64,000 bases of DNA from Gemmobacter serpentinus (GTDB taxonomy: Bacteria; Pseudomonadota; Alphaproteobacteria; Rhodobacterales; Rhodobacteraceae), in assembly GCF_008973825.1 (NCBI RefSeq), contig NZ_WCHR01000004.1, forward strand, positions 186,001 to 250,000, written 5' to 3'. Positions 8,932 to 21,084 of the stretch are shown here, piece by piece (the first letter of the stretch is position 1; every line of letters starts with the position of its first letter). A program made the position numbers and the translations under genes. The notes beneath the pieces were generated by a model. That model was not told the DNA's origin. It saw only the letters and a program-made list of their open reading frames with translations, and searched no databases.

Positions 8932-8960
8932 ACCTAAGCGCGCGGATGCCGCCAAGTCAA
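8932..8960 (-). promoter_or_regulatory. Putative aglE promoter
   Basis: On the minus strand TTGACT (8960-8955) and TTAGGT (8937-8932) are separated by 17 bp. The -35 is good and the -10 weak, as is common for regulated promoters. The operator at 8910-8925 lies just downstream, near the expected transcription start. Confidence 0.45.
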
Positions 8961-9056
8961 CGATCTTGTCGGCTGCCACGTCAATGAAAATTTGCAAATC
9001 CTTGTTTTGCAAGCGCAGAAACCGCTAAAAACCGTTCTGCTCAGGCGCATTCCGCT

Positions 9057-9085
9057 TTGACGTCAAGGCAGGTCGCGGCTAGTCT
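9057..9085 (+). promoter_or_regulatory. Putative aglR promoter
   Basis: TTGACG (9057-9062) and TAGTCT (9080-9085) with a 17-bp spacer point rightward toward the LacI-type gene. The -35 overlaps a CCGCTTTGA half-operator (9052-9060), and a second operator-like palindrome follows at 9097-9112, suggesting autoregulation. Confidence 0.4.
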
Positions 9086-9096
9086 GCACCCCGACC

Positions 9097-9112
9097 TCGA
9101 AACGCTTTGAAA
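9097..9112. promoter_or_regulatory. Second LacI-type operator-like palindrome, upstream of aglR
   Basis: TCGAAACGCTTTGAAA shares CGCTTTGAA with the aglE-side operator and has a central CG flanked by AAA and TTT runs. It ends 11 bp before the aglR start codon, where bound repressor would block its own gene. Confidence 0.5.
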
Positions 9113-9123
9113 ACCCGGACCCG

Positions 9124-10146
9124 ATGAACCTGAAGGAGCTTGCCCGCAAACTCGACCTTTCGCCGACCACGGTCAGCCGGGCTTTGAACGGCTACCCGGA
9201 GGTGAACGAGGCCACGCGGGAACGGGTGGCGGCGGCGGCGCGGCGCTACAATTACAAGCCCAATACCCGCGCGATCCGGCTGGCCACGGGCCGGGCGCTG
9301 GCGGTGGGCCATGTGATCCCGGTCGCGACCCAGCACGAGATCGTCAACCCGATCTTTGCCGACTTCATCGCGGGTGCCGGCGAGATCTATTCGCGCAACG
9401 GCTATGACATGCTGCTGTCGGTGGTCGCCGATGATGGCGAGGAACGCGCCTATCGCGAGCTGAAATCGCGCGGCACGGTCGATGGCGTCATTCTCCATGG
9501 CCCGCGCCTCGATGATCCGCGCATTCCGTTGCTGGACGAGCTGGGCATCCCCTTCGTGGTGCATGGCCGATCCACCGGCGCGGTGCAGCACTATTCCTGG
9601 GTCGATGTGAACAACCGCCGCGCCTTCCAGCGCGCGACCGAATTTCTGCTGGATCTTGGCCATCGCCGCATCGCGCTGCTGAACGGGCTGGAATTCATGG
9701 ATTTCGCGATCCGGCGCAGGCGCGGCTATGAAGATGCACTGACCGCGCGCGGCATCGCGCTTGATCCTGCGCTGATGCATAGCGAGGAAATGACTGAAAC
9801 CGCAGGCCACCGCCTGGGCCAAAGCCTGCTTGCCCTGCCGGAACCTCCGACGGCGGTTCTGGCCTCGTCCATGATCATGGGGATGGGATTGCGGCGCGCC
9901 ATCGAGGGGGCCGGGCTGCGCATGGGGCGCGATATCTCGGTCATCATCCATGACGACGAACTCAGTTATCTTCGCAATGGCGACGAGGTGCCGATCTTCA
10001 CCGCCACGAGGTCTTCGGTGCGCGAGGCCGGGCGCCGCGCCGCCGATATGCTGTTGGCAATGATCACCGGCAAGGCCATCGGCCCCTGCGAATTGCTGCT
10101 GGAGGCCGAGCTGATCATCGGCCAGTCCACCGGCCCGCGCCCCTGA
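9124..10146 (+). CDS. aglR: LacI-family repressor of the alpha-glucoside genes
   Basis: This 340-residue LacI/GalR regulator carries the family's N-terminal helix-turn-helix (LKELARKLDLSPTTVSRALN, residues 3-22) and hinge, then a periplasmic-binding-protein-like effector domain. It is transcribed divergently from aglE across a 276-bp region that contains at least two similar palindromes, which supports control of agl and of itself. It heads a rightward set with beta-glucosidase (28 bp downstream) and glucokinase. The likely effector is an alpha-glucoside or glucose derivative, inferred from context. No obvious Shine-Dalgarno precedes ATG 9124, but the family N-terminus fits this start. Confidence 0.92.
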   Translation: MNLKELARKLDLSPTTVSRALNGYPEVNEATRERVAAAARRYNYKPNTRAIRLATGRALAVGHVIPVATQHEIVNPIFADFIAGAGEIYSRNGYDMLLSVVADDGEERAYRELKSRGTVDGVILHGPRLDDPRIPLLDELGIPFVVHGRSTGAVQHYSWVDVNNRRAFQRATEFLLDLGHRRIALLNGLEFMDFAIRRRRGYEDALTARGIALDPALMHSEEMTETAGHRLGQSLLALPEPPTAVLASSMIMGMGLRRAIEGAGLRMGRDISVIIHDDELSYLRNGDEVPIFTATRSSVREAGRRAADMLLAMITGKAIGPCELLLEAELIIGQSTGPRP

Positions 10147-10174
10147 TGTCCCCCCTTCGACCCAAGGATTGCCC

Positions 10175-11491
10175 ATGATCCCGCATCGTGCCTCATTTCC
10201 CGAAGGCTTCGTTTTCGGGGCCGCGACCGCCGCCTATCAGATCGAAGGATCCAGCTTTGGTGGCGCGGGACCGTCGCATTGGGATACATTCGCGGCCACA
10301 CCCGGCAATGTGAAACACGCCGATAGCGGTGCAATCGCCTGCGATCATTATCATCGCTGGGCCGAGGATCTGGATCTGGTCAAGGCCGCAGGCTTTGACG
10401 CCTATCGCTTCTCGACCTCCTGGTCGCGGGTGATGCCCGATGGGGTCACGATCAATCCCGAAGGTCTGGATTTCTACGACCGGCTGGTCGATGGCATGGC
10501 CGCGCGCGGCTTGCGGCCGTTTCTCACGCTTTATCACTGGGATCTGCCCGCGGCGCTGTCTGACAAGGGGGGCTGGCGGAACCGGGAAACCTGTCACCGC
10601 TTTGGCGACTTCACCGAAGAGGTGATACGCCGCATCGGTGACCGGGTGGAGACGGTCGCCACCATCAATGAGCCCTGGTGCGTGGCCTGGCTGTCGCATT
10701 TTCTGGGGGCCCATGCGCCGGGTCTGCGCGACATCCGCGCCGCAGCCCGCGCCATGCATCACATTCTGCTGGCGCATGGTGTGGCCATCGAACGTTTGCG
10801 TGCGCTTGGCCAGAAGAACCTTGGCATCGTGCTGAATTTCGACCATGCCAGCCCGGCCTCTGACCGTGCCGAAGATCTGCGCGCCGCCGCGGTGCAGGAT
10901 GCGATCTTCAACCGCTGGTTTGCGCAGGCGATCTTTCAGGGCAGCTATCCTGACCTTGCACTGGAGGGGCTGGCACCGCATCTGCCGCCGCGCTGGCAAT
11001 CCGATCTGCCGCTGATCGGGCAAAAGCTCGACTGGCTTGGCGTCAATTACTATACCCGCCATATCCATGCCGCAGCCCCCGACACAGCCTGGCCCGCCAC
11101 GCGTGAGGTGCCGGGGCCGCTGCCGAAAACCCAGATGGGATGGGAGATCTATCCCGAAGGCCTGCAAGGCTTCCTGACCCGGCTGGAGCGCGACTATACC
11201 AAAGGCCTGCCGCTTTATGTGACCGAAAATGGCATGGCCAATGATGACCATGCCGATATCCCCGATACGGTGCGCGAAAGTTTCATCGCCGGACATTTTC
11301 AGGCGGCGCAGAATGCCATAGCCGCAGGGGTCAATCTGCGCGGCTTCTTCTACTGGTCGCTGCTCGACAACTATGAATGGGCCGAGGGCTATGAAAAGCG
11401 TTTCGGTCTGGTCCATGTCGACTATAACACGCAAGTCAGGACGCCCAAGGCCTCCTGGCACGCGCTGCAACGCGCCTTGGCGCGCAATTGA
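10175..11491 (+). CDS. GH1 beta-glucosidase
   Basis: This 438-residue family 1 glycoside hydrolase cleaves terminal beta-linked glucose from cellobiose-like sugars by a retaining mechanism. Both signature glutamates are present: acid/base Glu166 in TINEPW and nucleophile Glu351 in YVTENGM. The N-terminal signature FVFGAATAAYQIEG is also there. The open frame begins with TTG at 10169, but AAGGA at 10164-10168 is correctly spaced for ATG 10175. There is no signal peptide, so it acts on imported disaccharide in the cytoplasm. It lies between aglR and glk, delivering glucose for phosphorylation by the next gene. Confidence 0.95.
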   Translation: MIPHRASFPEGFVFGAATAAYQIEGSSFGGAGPSHWDTFAATPGNVKHADSGAIACDHYHRWAEDLDLVKAAGFDAYRFSTSWSRVMPDGVTINPEGLDFYDRLVDGMAARGLRPFLTLYHWDLPAALSDKGGWRNRETCHRFGDFTEEVIRRIGDRVETVATINEPWCVAWLSHFLGAHAPGLRDIRAAARAMHHILLAHGVAIERLRALGQKNLGIVLNFDHASPASDRAEDLRAAAVQDAIFNRWFAQAIFQGSYPDLALEGLAPHLPPRWQSDLPLIGQKLDWLGVNYYTRHIHAAAPDTAWPATREVPGPLPKTQMGWEIYPEGLQGFLTRLERDYTKGLPLYVTENGMANDDHADIPDTVRESFIAGHFQAAQNAIAAGVNLRGFFYWSLLDNYEWAEGYEKRFGLVHVDYNTQVRTPKASWHALQRALARN

Positions 11492-11508
11492 AGGAACCGG
11501 GGCACTTG

Positions 11509-12468
11509 ATGTCTGACCTCCCCTCGCTCGTGGCCGATATCGGCGGCACCAATACCCGTGTGGCGCTGGCCGATGGCAAGACCATCCGGCCCGACAGCAT
11601 CCGCCGGTTCCGCAATGCAGACCATCCGGGGCTGGAGACGATCCTGCGGCTGTATCTTGATGAAGCAGGCGTTCAGGATTGTGCGGGCACCTGTGTGGCC
11701 ATTGCGGGCCCGGTGCGCGACGGCGTCGCCACCATGACCAATCTGGACTGGACGATTGATTGCCCCAGCCTGTCGCGCGCCACCGGGGCAGAGGTCGTGG
11801 CGATCCTGAATGACCTCCAGGCGCAGGGCCACGCCCTTGGCCATATCGCCGCCGACAAGCTGGATTGCGTGATCGAAGGCCCGATGCCGGATCATGCCGC
11901 CAAGCTGGTGGTCGGTGCGGGCACCGGCTTCAACGCGGCGCCAGTGCACGAAACCCCATGGGGCCGCATCGTCGCGGCCTCCGAATGCGGCCATATCAAC
12001 ATGCCGATCCGCACCGATGCCGATCTGCGGCTGGCGCGCTTTGTCGAGACGGCGCATGGCTTCCCCGGTGTGGAAGATGTGCTGGCCGGACGCGGGCTGG
12101 AGCGGCTTTATGCCTTTATCCGCAGCGAGCACGGGAATCCGGGCGAAAAATCCGCCTCCGACATCATGGCCGATCTGGCCGCAGGCGATGCACTGGCCGA
12201 GGAAACAGGGCGGCTTTACGTCCGCCTGATGGGGTCCGAGATCGGCAATCTGGCGCTGATCCACCTGCCCTTTGGCGGCATCTACCTGATCGGCGGCGTG
12301 GCGCGCGCCTTCCAGCCCTATCTGAAACGCTTCGATTTCGCGGGTGCCTTCCGCGACAAGGGCCGCTTTGCCGGCTTCATGGCCAATTTCTCGGTTCAGG
12401 TGATCGAAGATGATTACGCCGCCCTTACCGGCTGCGCGGTTTATCTTCAGCAGGGCGGGAAGGGCTGA
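11509..12468 (+). CDS. glk: Glucokinase
   Basis: This 319-residue enzyme of the bacterial Glk family phosphorylates glucose to glucose-6-phosphate with ATP. The phosphate-binding motif VADIGGTNTRVAL is at residues 7-19, a glycine-rich VVGAGTGF follows in mid-protein, and the AASECGHINMPIR segment matches the sugar-binding region. ATG 11509 is preferred over the in-frame TTG at 11488, which lies inside the end of the beta-glucosidase gene. Translation is probably coupled to the upstream gene. Its 3' end overlaps the convergent histidine kinase gene by 44 bp. It completes the route from disaccharide to Glc-6-P. Confidence 0.93.
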   Translation: MSDLPSLVADIGGTNTRVALADGKTIRPDSIRRFRNADHPGLETILRLYLDEAGVQDCAGTCVAIAGPVRDGVATMTNLDWTIDCPSLSRATGAEVVAILNDLQAQGHALGHIAADKLDCVIEGPMPDHAAKLVVGAGTGFNAAPVHETPWGRIVAASECGHINMPIRTDADLRLARFVETAHGFPGVEDVLAGRGLERLYAFIRSEHGNPGEKSASDIMADLAAGDALAEETGRLYVRLMGSEIGNLALIHLPFGGIYLIGGVARAFQPYLKRFDFAGAFRDKGRFAGFMANFSVQVIEDDYAALTGCAVYLQQGGKG

Positions 12469-13855
12469 GGCGCGCCGCACCGCGCGCCCCTGCCCCTGCC
12501 TCCGGGCGCTTCACCGTCACCGCAAAGCAGGATCCCTGCCCCGGCACGGATTGCAGGGTCAGGCCATGGCCAAGCGCCGCACAGGCGCGCTCCACAATGG
12601 CAAGACCAAGCCCCATCCCCTCGGCCGCTGAGGCCGGGGCGTCCAGCCGGTGAAATTCCCGAAAGATCATGGCGCGGTCAGCCTCGGCAATGCCGGGGCC
12701 GGTGTCATGCACCTCGATCCGCAGGGCATGGGGCAGATGGCGCACACCGACCAGCACGCGCCCCCGCCGCGTATAGCGCAGCGCATTGCCGATCAGGTTT
12801 TGCAGGATGCGCCGCAGCCATGAGGCATCGCTGACCGCCAGAGCATGGCTGGGCACCAGCGTGAAGCCAAGGCCGCGATCGGCGGCGATCACCGCAAATT
12901 CCTCGGCCAGCGGTGCCAGCACCCGCTGCAGCGGCACAAGGCCTGCCTGCACCGCAAAGCGCCCGGTTTCCAGCCGCGAGATATCCAGCAACTGCGCCAG
13001 GATGCCTTCAACCTGACCAAGCGCATTTTGCGCCTTCAGCAGCACCGGCCCCGTTTCAGCGGCGGGCGCGCCGCCCTCGGCCAGCCCGATGAACAGCTTG
13101 GCGGCGGCAAGCGGTTGCAACAGGTCATGCGAGGCGGCGGCGACAAAGCGCGCGCGGGCGGCATGGATGCGCCGCGCCTCCTCCATCGCGGCGTCGCGGG
13201 CCGCGCGGCGTTCGCGGTGCAGCGTGTCGCTGACATCGGTTTGCAGGATTACCGTGCCGCCATTTTCCATCCGCCGCTCGGACACCTGCAACCAGCGATC
13301 ACGGACGATGCCCACGTTGAACACCGCCTGCAAATCGCCATGGCGGGCACAGCGCCGCGCGGCCCAGACCTCGGGCGGCTCGCCTTCCGGCAATGCCAGA
13401 TGGCGCGACAGGCTGACCAGATCGATATAATCCCAGAAGCTGAGGCCAGGCTTCAGATGCGGCTGCACATCGGGAAAAAAGGCGCAAAACTGCGCATTGC
13501 ACATGACCAGCCTGTCATCGGGGCCGAACAGCGCAAAGCCCTCATCAACGGCACCGATGGCATCGGCCAGATTGCGCCGCGCGGCTTCGGCTGCCGCGGT
13601 CGCCTCGGCCAATTGGCTGTTGGATCGGTTCAGCGCATCCAGCGTGCGGTCCAGCTCGCGCGTGCGGGCGCGGACCTGATCCTCCAGCAATGCGGCGCGC
13701 TGGAACTGCGCATAGGCCGCGCCGCCATCATCGGTTGCCGCCTCCACCCGCCGCATCAGTGCATCGGTGATGATCAGCAGCTTGTCGCGCTGCCGTTCCA
13801 GCGCGTCGCGTGGATCCAGCAAGTCGGCTGCCCCAAAGGGAGGTGGCATGGTCAT
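12425..13855 (-). CDS. PAS-domain sensor histidine kinase, partner of FIST protein
   Basis: This soluble 476-residue histidine kinase lacks transmembrane segments. A coiled coil (about residues 50-95) leads into a PAS domain (about 95-210: AVDEGFALFGPDDRLVMCN). The phosphoacceptor box ASHDLLQPLAA contains His243. The ATPase domain shows N box LQNLIGNALRYT, G1 DTGPGI and G2 GMGLGLAIV. Its start overlaps the stop of the FIST gene as ATGA, so the two are translationally coupled. FIST/NosP proteins are known to pair with cognate kinases such as NahK of Pseudomonas. Phosphate is likely passed to the response regulator at 14955-15629. Its 3' end overlaps glk on the opposite strand. Confidence 0.92.
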   Translation of the reverse strand: MTMPPPFGAADLLDPRDALERQRDKLLIITDALMRRVEAATDDGGAAYAQFQRAALLEDQVRARTRELDRTLDALNRSNSQLAEATAAAEAARRNLADAIGAVDEGFALFGPDDRLVMCNAQFCAFFPDVQPHLKPGLSFWDYIDLVSLSRHLALPEGEPPEVWAARRCARHGDLQAVFNVGIVRDRWLQVSERRMENGGTVILQTDVSDTLHRERRAARDAAMEEARRIHAARARFVAAASHDLLQPLAAAKLFIGLAEGGAPAAETGPVLLKAQNALGQVEGILAQLLDISRLETGRFAVQAGLVPLQRVLAPLAEEFAVIAADRGLGFTLVPSHALAVSDASWLRRILQNLIGNALRYTRRGRVLVGVRHLPHALRIEVHDTGPGIAEADRAMIFREFHRLDAPASAAEGMGLGLAIVERACAALGHGLTLQSVPGQGSCFAVTVKRPEAGAGARGAARLSPSRPAEDKPRSR

Positions 13856-14958
13856 GCGCCCTCCTCCGGCGGATAGAAGGCGACGCCGGTCATGGTATGG
13901 TTCACATGCAGCGCATTCATCTGCTCGCCATAGGTCGAAAAGCCAAGCACGCCATGGCGGCGCAGCAGGCCCGAGACCGCCGGGGTCAGTTGTTTCTCCT
14001 GCGCCTCCATCCGCCGCAGGATGCAGTCACAGGCGAGGATCGCGGCCGGGCCATCCAGCGCCGCAAGCTCGGCCTCCAGATGGGCCGCCATATCCTGCGG
14101 CTCGGCCAAGGTCAGGACCAGCCCCTCGTCTATGGCGGAATAGAAGATCAGATCGCCATTGGGCGCGACCTGCCGGATCGCCCGCACATGATGGCGCCCG
14201 CCCAACCGCACCGCGACCGGATGGGCCGCAAATGTGAACGTATCCAATTGCGCAGGATCCTTGCCCAGCAGGCGGGCATATTCGGGGGCGGCGGGTTCGG
14301 CATTGATGCGCCGCACAATGCGCTGTGCCGGATCGGCCTCGGTCACCACCATGCGCCGCCCAGTGGGGCGCAGGTGATCCAGATTGAACACCCGCACAGG
14401 CCCGCGGGCCCGCACCAGGGCCAAGACGGCGGCATCGCGCAAGGCGCGTCCCTCATGCAGCACGAAAGCCTGCTGGAACCGCGTGCCATCTGCCGCCGAT
14501 CCGCCACAAAGCGGCACGGGACCAAGTGCCGCCGCAAGGGCCGAGGTCAGCTCATCCTCGCGGATCGACAGCCCGTCCACCATCAGAAAGGCAAATTCCG
14601 AAGGCCAGTCAGGCCGACGCTCTGCCAAAGTCGCGCGCGCGCCCATCACGTCACGAATCAGCGCCGCGCGGTCCAGCTCCCGCAGATGCTGGATACACAG
14701 GATCTCGACCTCAAACAGATCGGATGGCAGGCCGATGGCAAGGATGCCGCCTTCGGAATAGCCCTGCGGCGACAACTCGCCCGCCGTCGTGCAGCCGATC
14801 ACCGGCGCGGCAAAGGCGTTCTCGGCCAGCAGCGCCGCCAGATCGGCATCTGAGGCAGCAAAGATCAGCACCACCGCGAACGGCCCCTGCCCGAGGCCTG
14901 CGGCCAGCGCCGCGCCGGGGGCCGCAAGATCCGCCGCGACATAGGCGCGCGCGATCAT
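13852..14958 (-). CDS. FIST-domain sensory protein (NosP-like)
   Basis: This 368-residue protein has a FIST_N domain (IGCTTAGELSPQGY near residue 55) and FIST_C domain (C-terminal GFSTYGEQMNALHVNHTMTGVAFY). FIST proteins bind small ligands; the NosP branch binds heme and senses nitric oxide, passing the signal to a co-encoded kinase. Here it is the middle gene of response regulator-FIST-kinase, with ATGA overlaps at both ends, so assembly as one sensory unit is well supported. NO sensing is an inference from the family; heme ligands cannot be assigned from sequence alone. No signal peptide is present, so it is cytoplasmic. Confidence 0.88.
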   Translation of the reverse strand: MIARAYVAADLAAPGAALAAGLGQGPFAVVLIFAASDADLAALLAENAFAAPVIGCTTAGELSPQGYSEGGILAIGLPSDLFEVEILCIQHLRELDRAALIRDVMGARATLAERRPDWPSEFAFLMVDGLSIREDELTSALAAALGPVPLCGGSAADGTRFQQAFVLHEGRALRDAAVLALVRARGPVRVFNLDHLRPTGRRMVVTEADPAQRIVRRINAEPAAPEYARLLGKDPAQLDTFTFAAHPVAVRLGGRHHVRAIRQVAPNGDLIFYSAIDEGLVLTLAEPQDMAAHLEAELAALDGPAAILACDCILRRMEAQEKQLTPAVSGLLRRHGVLGFSTYGEQMNALHVNHTMTGVAFYPPEEGA

Positions 14959-15629
14959 GGGCCTGCTTCCCCGGCGGTGTCGGGCATCAGCGTGCTGAAC
15001 CGCGCGGCATTGGCCATCAGCACCGCCTGCGTGCGGCTATGGACGCCCAGCTTACGCATGATTGCGGTGACATGGGCCTTCACCGTGGCCTCGGTGATCG
15101 CCAGATCATGGGCGATCTGCTTGTTCAGCGCGCCCTCGCACAGATGCTGCAGGATGCGCGCCTGCTGCCGGGTCAGGCCGGACAGGCGCTGCAAGGCATC
15201 ATCCTGCGGCGTCTCGTCGGGGACGACAAAACCTTCGGGCAGATATTGCCGCCCTTCGGCCAGGGCGGTCAATGCGGCAACCAGCACCTCGCGCCGGGCG
15301 TGTTTGGGCATGAAGCCCTGCGCCCCTGCCCGTAGCGCCGCCGCCATCACCCGTTCATCCGTGACCGAGGATATGACCAGAACCGGCACCTCGGGTGCCT
15401 GCGCCCGCAGCCGCAGCAACCCGTCAATGCCGGTCACATCCGGCAGATGCAGGTCAAACAGGATGACATCGGGCAAGGGCCCCTTTTCCAGCCGGGTCAG
15501 CGCCGCATCCAGCCGATCGGCGGTATCGACCTGCGCAATCCCCAGCAAAACGCGGAGCGTCAGGCTCAGCGCATCGCAGAACATCGGGTGATCGTCCACG
15601 ATCAGGGCGCGGGTGAATCGGGTAGGCAA
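14955..15629 (-). CDS. LuxR/NarL-type response regulator with TTG start
   Basis: This 224-residue regulator has a receiver domain (Asp12-Asp13, phosphoacceptor Asp59 in ILFDLHLPD, Lys109 in FMPKH) and a C-terminal LuxR-type helix-turn-helix (LTRQQARILQHLCEGALNKQ, then EATVKAHVTAIMRKLGV). No ATG occurs before the receiver core; TTG at 15629 is preceded by GGAGGT at good spacing, so a TTG start is likely. It heads the operon with the FIST protein and kinase. As a DNA-binding output of a possible NO-sensing system its targets are unknown. The start region faces the end of pgm, 165 bp away. Confidence 0.92.
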   Translation of the reverse strand: MPTRFTRALIVDDHPMFCDALSLTLRVLLGIAQVDTADRLDAALTRLEKGPLPDVILFDLHLPDVTGIDGLLRLRAQAPEVPVLVISSVTDERVMAAALRAGAQGFMPKHARREVLVAALTALAEGRQYLPEGFVVPDETPQDDALQRLSGLTRQQARILQHLCEGALNKQIAHDLAITEATVKAHVTAIMRKLGVHSRTQAVLMANAARFSTLMPDTAGEAGP

Positions 15630-15749
15630 GCGGACCTCCGCATCGATGCGGCCAGTCTAACGCAAGGCGGTTGCCCGGCAATACACTATCCCCCAGCCAT
15701 TGCGCCCTGCAGGAAGCCATATGCCGGCCCTACCCCCCGCCCGGGGCGG

Positions 15750-15782
15750 CCCGATCCCGGCGCAAATCTGGCCGGGATCGGG
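15750..15782 (-). terminator. Hairpin after pgm (glg operon end)
   Basis: A perfect 12-bp stem CCCGATCCCGGC/GCCGGGATCGGG with a 9-nt loop lies 12 bp past the pgm stop, between it and the response regulator gene. There is no clear U-run, so it may terminate weakly or act as an mRNA 3'-end stabiliser. Confidence 0.6.
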
Positions 15783-15794
15783 TTCGATCTGCCC

Positions 15795-19551
<3,757 letters not shown>

Positions 19552-19555
<4 letters not shown>

Positions 19556-20979
19556 GGGCGCAGGATGCTGTCATAAAGCGCGGCATAGCGGGCGGCCGAG
19601 GCCTCCCACCCCACCGGCTGGGCCATGCCGCGCTTGACGATCTGCGCCCATGTCTTGCTGTCACTGTGCAGGCTGACCAGCCGCCGCAAGGCATCGGCAA
19701 AGGCCGGGGCATCGGTCGGGTGGAAGGAGATGCCGGTTGCCACGCCTTGCGCCAAAGCCGCCGGATTGGCATGGATCACCGTATCGGCAAGGCCCCCCAC
19801 GGCGGCCACCACCGGCACCGTGCCATAGCGCAGCCCATACATCTGGGTAAGACCGCAGGGCTCAAATCGCGACGGCACCAAGACCGCATCGGCGCCCGCG
19901 AACATCCGGTGACTGAGGGCCTCGTCATAGCCGATCTTCACCGAGACCCGGCCCGGATAGCGCGCGGCCAGATCCAGCAGCGCGCCTTCCAGCGCCGTGT
20001 CACCCGATCCAAGCAGGGCAAGCCCGCCGCCCGCCGCGATGAAATCCGGCAGGACCTGCGGCAGCAGATCCATACCCTTCTGATCGGTCAACCGGCTGAC
20101 CACGATGGCAAGCGGCCCCGGCACATCGAGTTCAAATTCTTCGCAAAGTGCAGCGCGCGCCTGCGCCTTGCCCTTGGGCTTCTTGGCGGAATAGGGCATG
20201 TCTTCGCCCTCTGGATCCCAGACATCGACATCCACGCCATTCAGGATGCCCACGACATCCGCCGCCCGCGCCTCGATCAAGCCTTGCAGGCCAAGGCCAA
20301 ATTCCGGGCGCATCAATTCAGCCGCGTAAGACGGCGAGACAGTGGTGATCTTGTCCGACAGCGCCATCGCGGCCTTCAGGCTCGACAATCCGCCGTAATA
20401 TTCCAGCGATCCGGGATGAAATTCGTGACGTGGCAGGCGCAATCCCTCCAGCATCGACGGATCGGCCCAGCCCTGAAACGCGATATTGTGGATGGTGATG
20501 ACGGTGCCCACATCGCGCGGGCCACCAAAGGCCAGATAGGCCGGGGCAAAGCCCGCTTGCCAGTCATGCGCGTGCAGGACCTGCGGCCGCCAGCCATCGC
20601 CCAGACCAAAGCGCGCGATCTTGGCCGCAACCCAGGACAGGGCGGCAAACCGCTGCGCATTGTCGGGCCAGTCGGTGCCGTTACTGCTATAGGGCCCGCC
20701 CTCGCGGTCATAAAGATGTGGCGCATCCAGTAGCAGAAGGTCCACCCCCTCGACCCTGCCCGCCTTCACCACGCCGCGCCCGCCGAACAGGTCTTCCTCG
20801 ACAAAGACCTCGTGCCAGTCACGGATCGGCCCGCGCAGGCTGCGATAGGCGGGCAAAAGCACCCGCATCTCCCAGCCCTGTGCTGCCATCGCGGCAGGCA
20901 GCGCGCCGACCACATCGGCAAGGCCGCCGGTCTTGACCAGCGGCACGCATTCAGAGGCGACCGACAGAACCCGCTTCAT
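19552..20979 (-). CDS. glgA: Glycogen synthase (ADP-glucose)
   Basis: This 475-residue GT5 glycogen synthase transfers glucose from ADP-glucose to the non-reducing end of the glucan. The N-terminal KTGGLADVVGALP is the ADP-glucose-binding motif; the C-terminal half shows SRFEPCGLTQMYGLRYGTVP, with the conserved catalytic Glu. ATG 20979 is chosen over the longer frame to 21042 because MKRVLSVASECVPL is the family N-terminus and an AAGG-type site lies upstream. It follows glgC by about 105 bp, its end overlaps glgX by 4 bp, and it works directly on the product of glgC. Confidence 0.95.
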
Positions 20980-21084
20980 GACCTTGCCCTTCTTCTTTTC
21001 ACACAGATCCCGGGGGCTGCCCCCCGGTTCTGCGCATGTCACAGCATCATGGCGTCAGAATGACAACCACCTAACGACTGTCCC

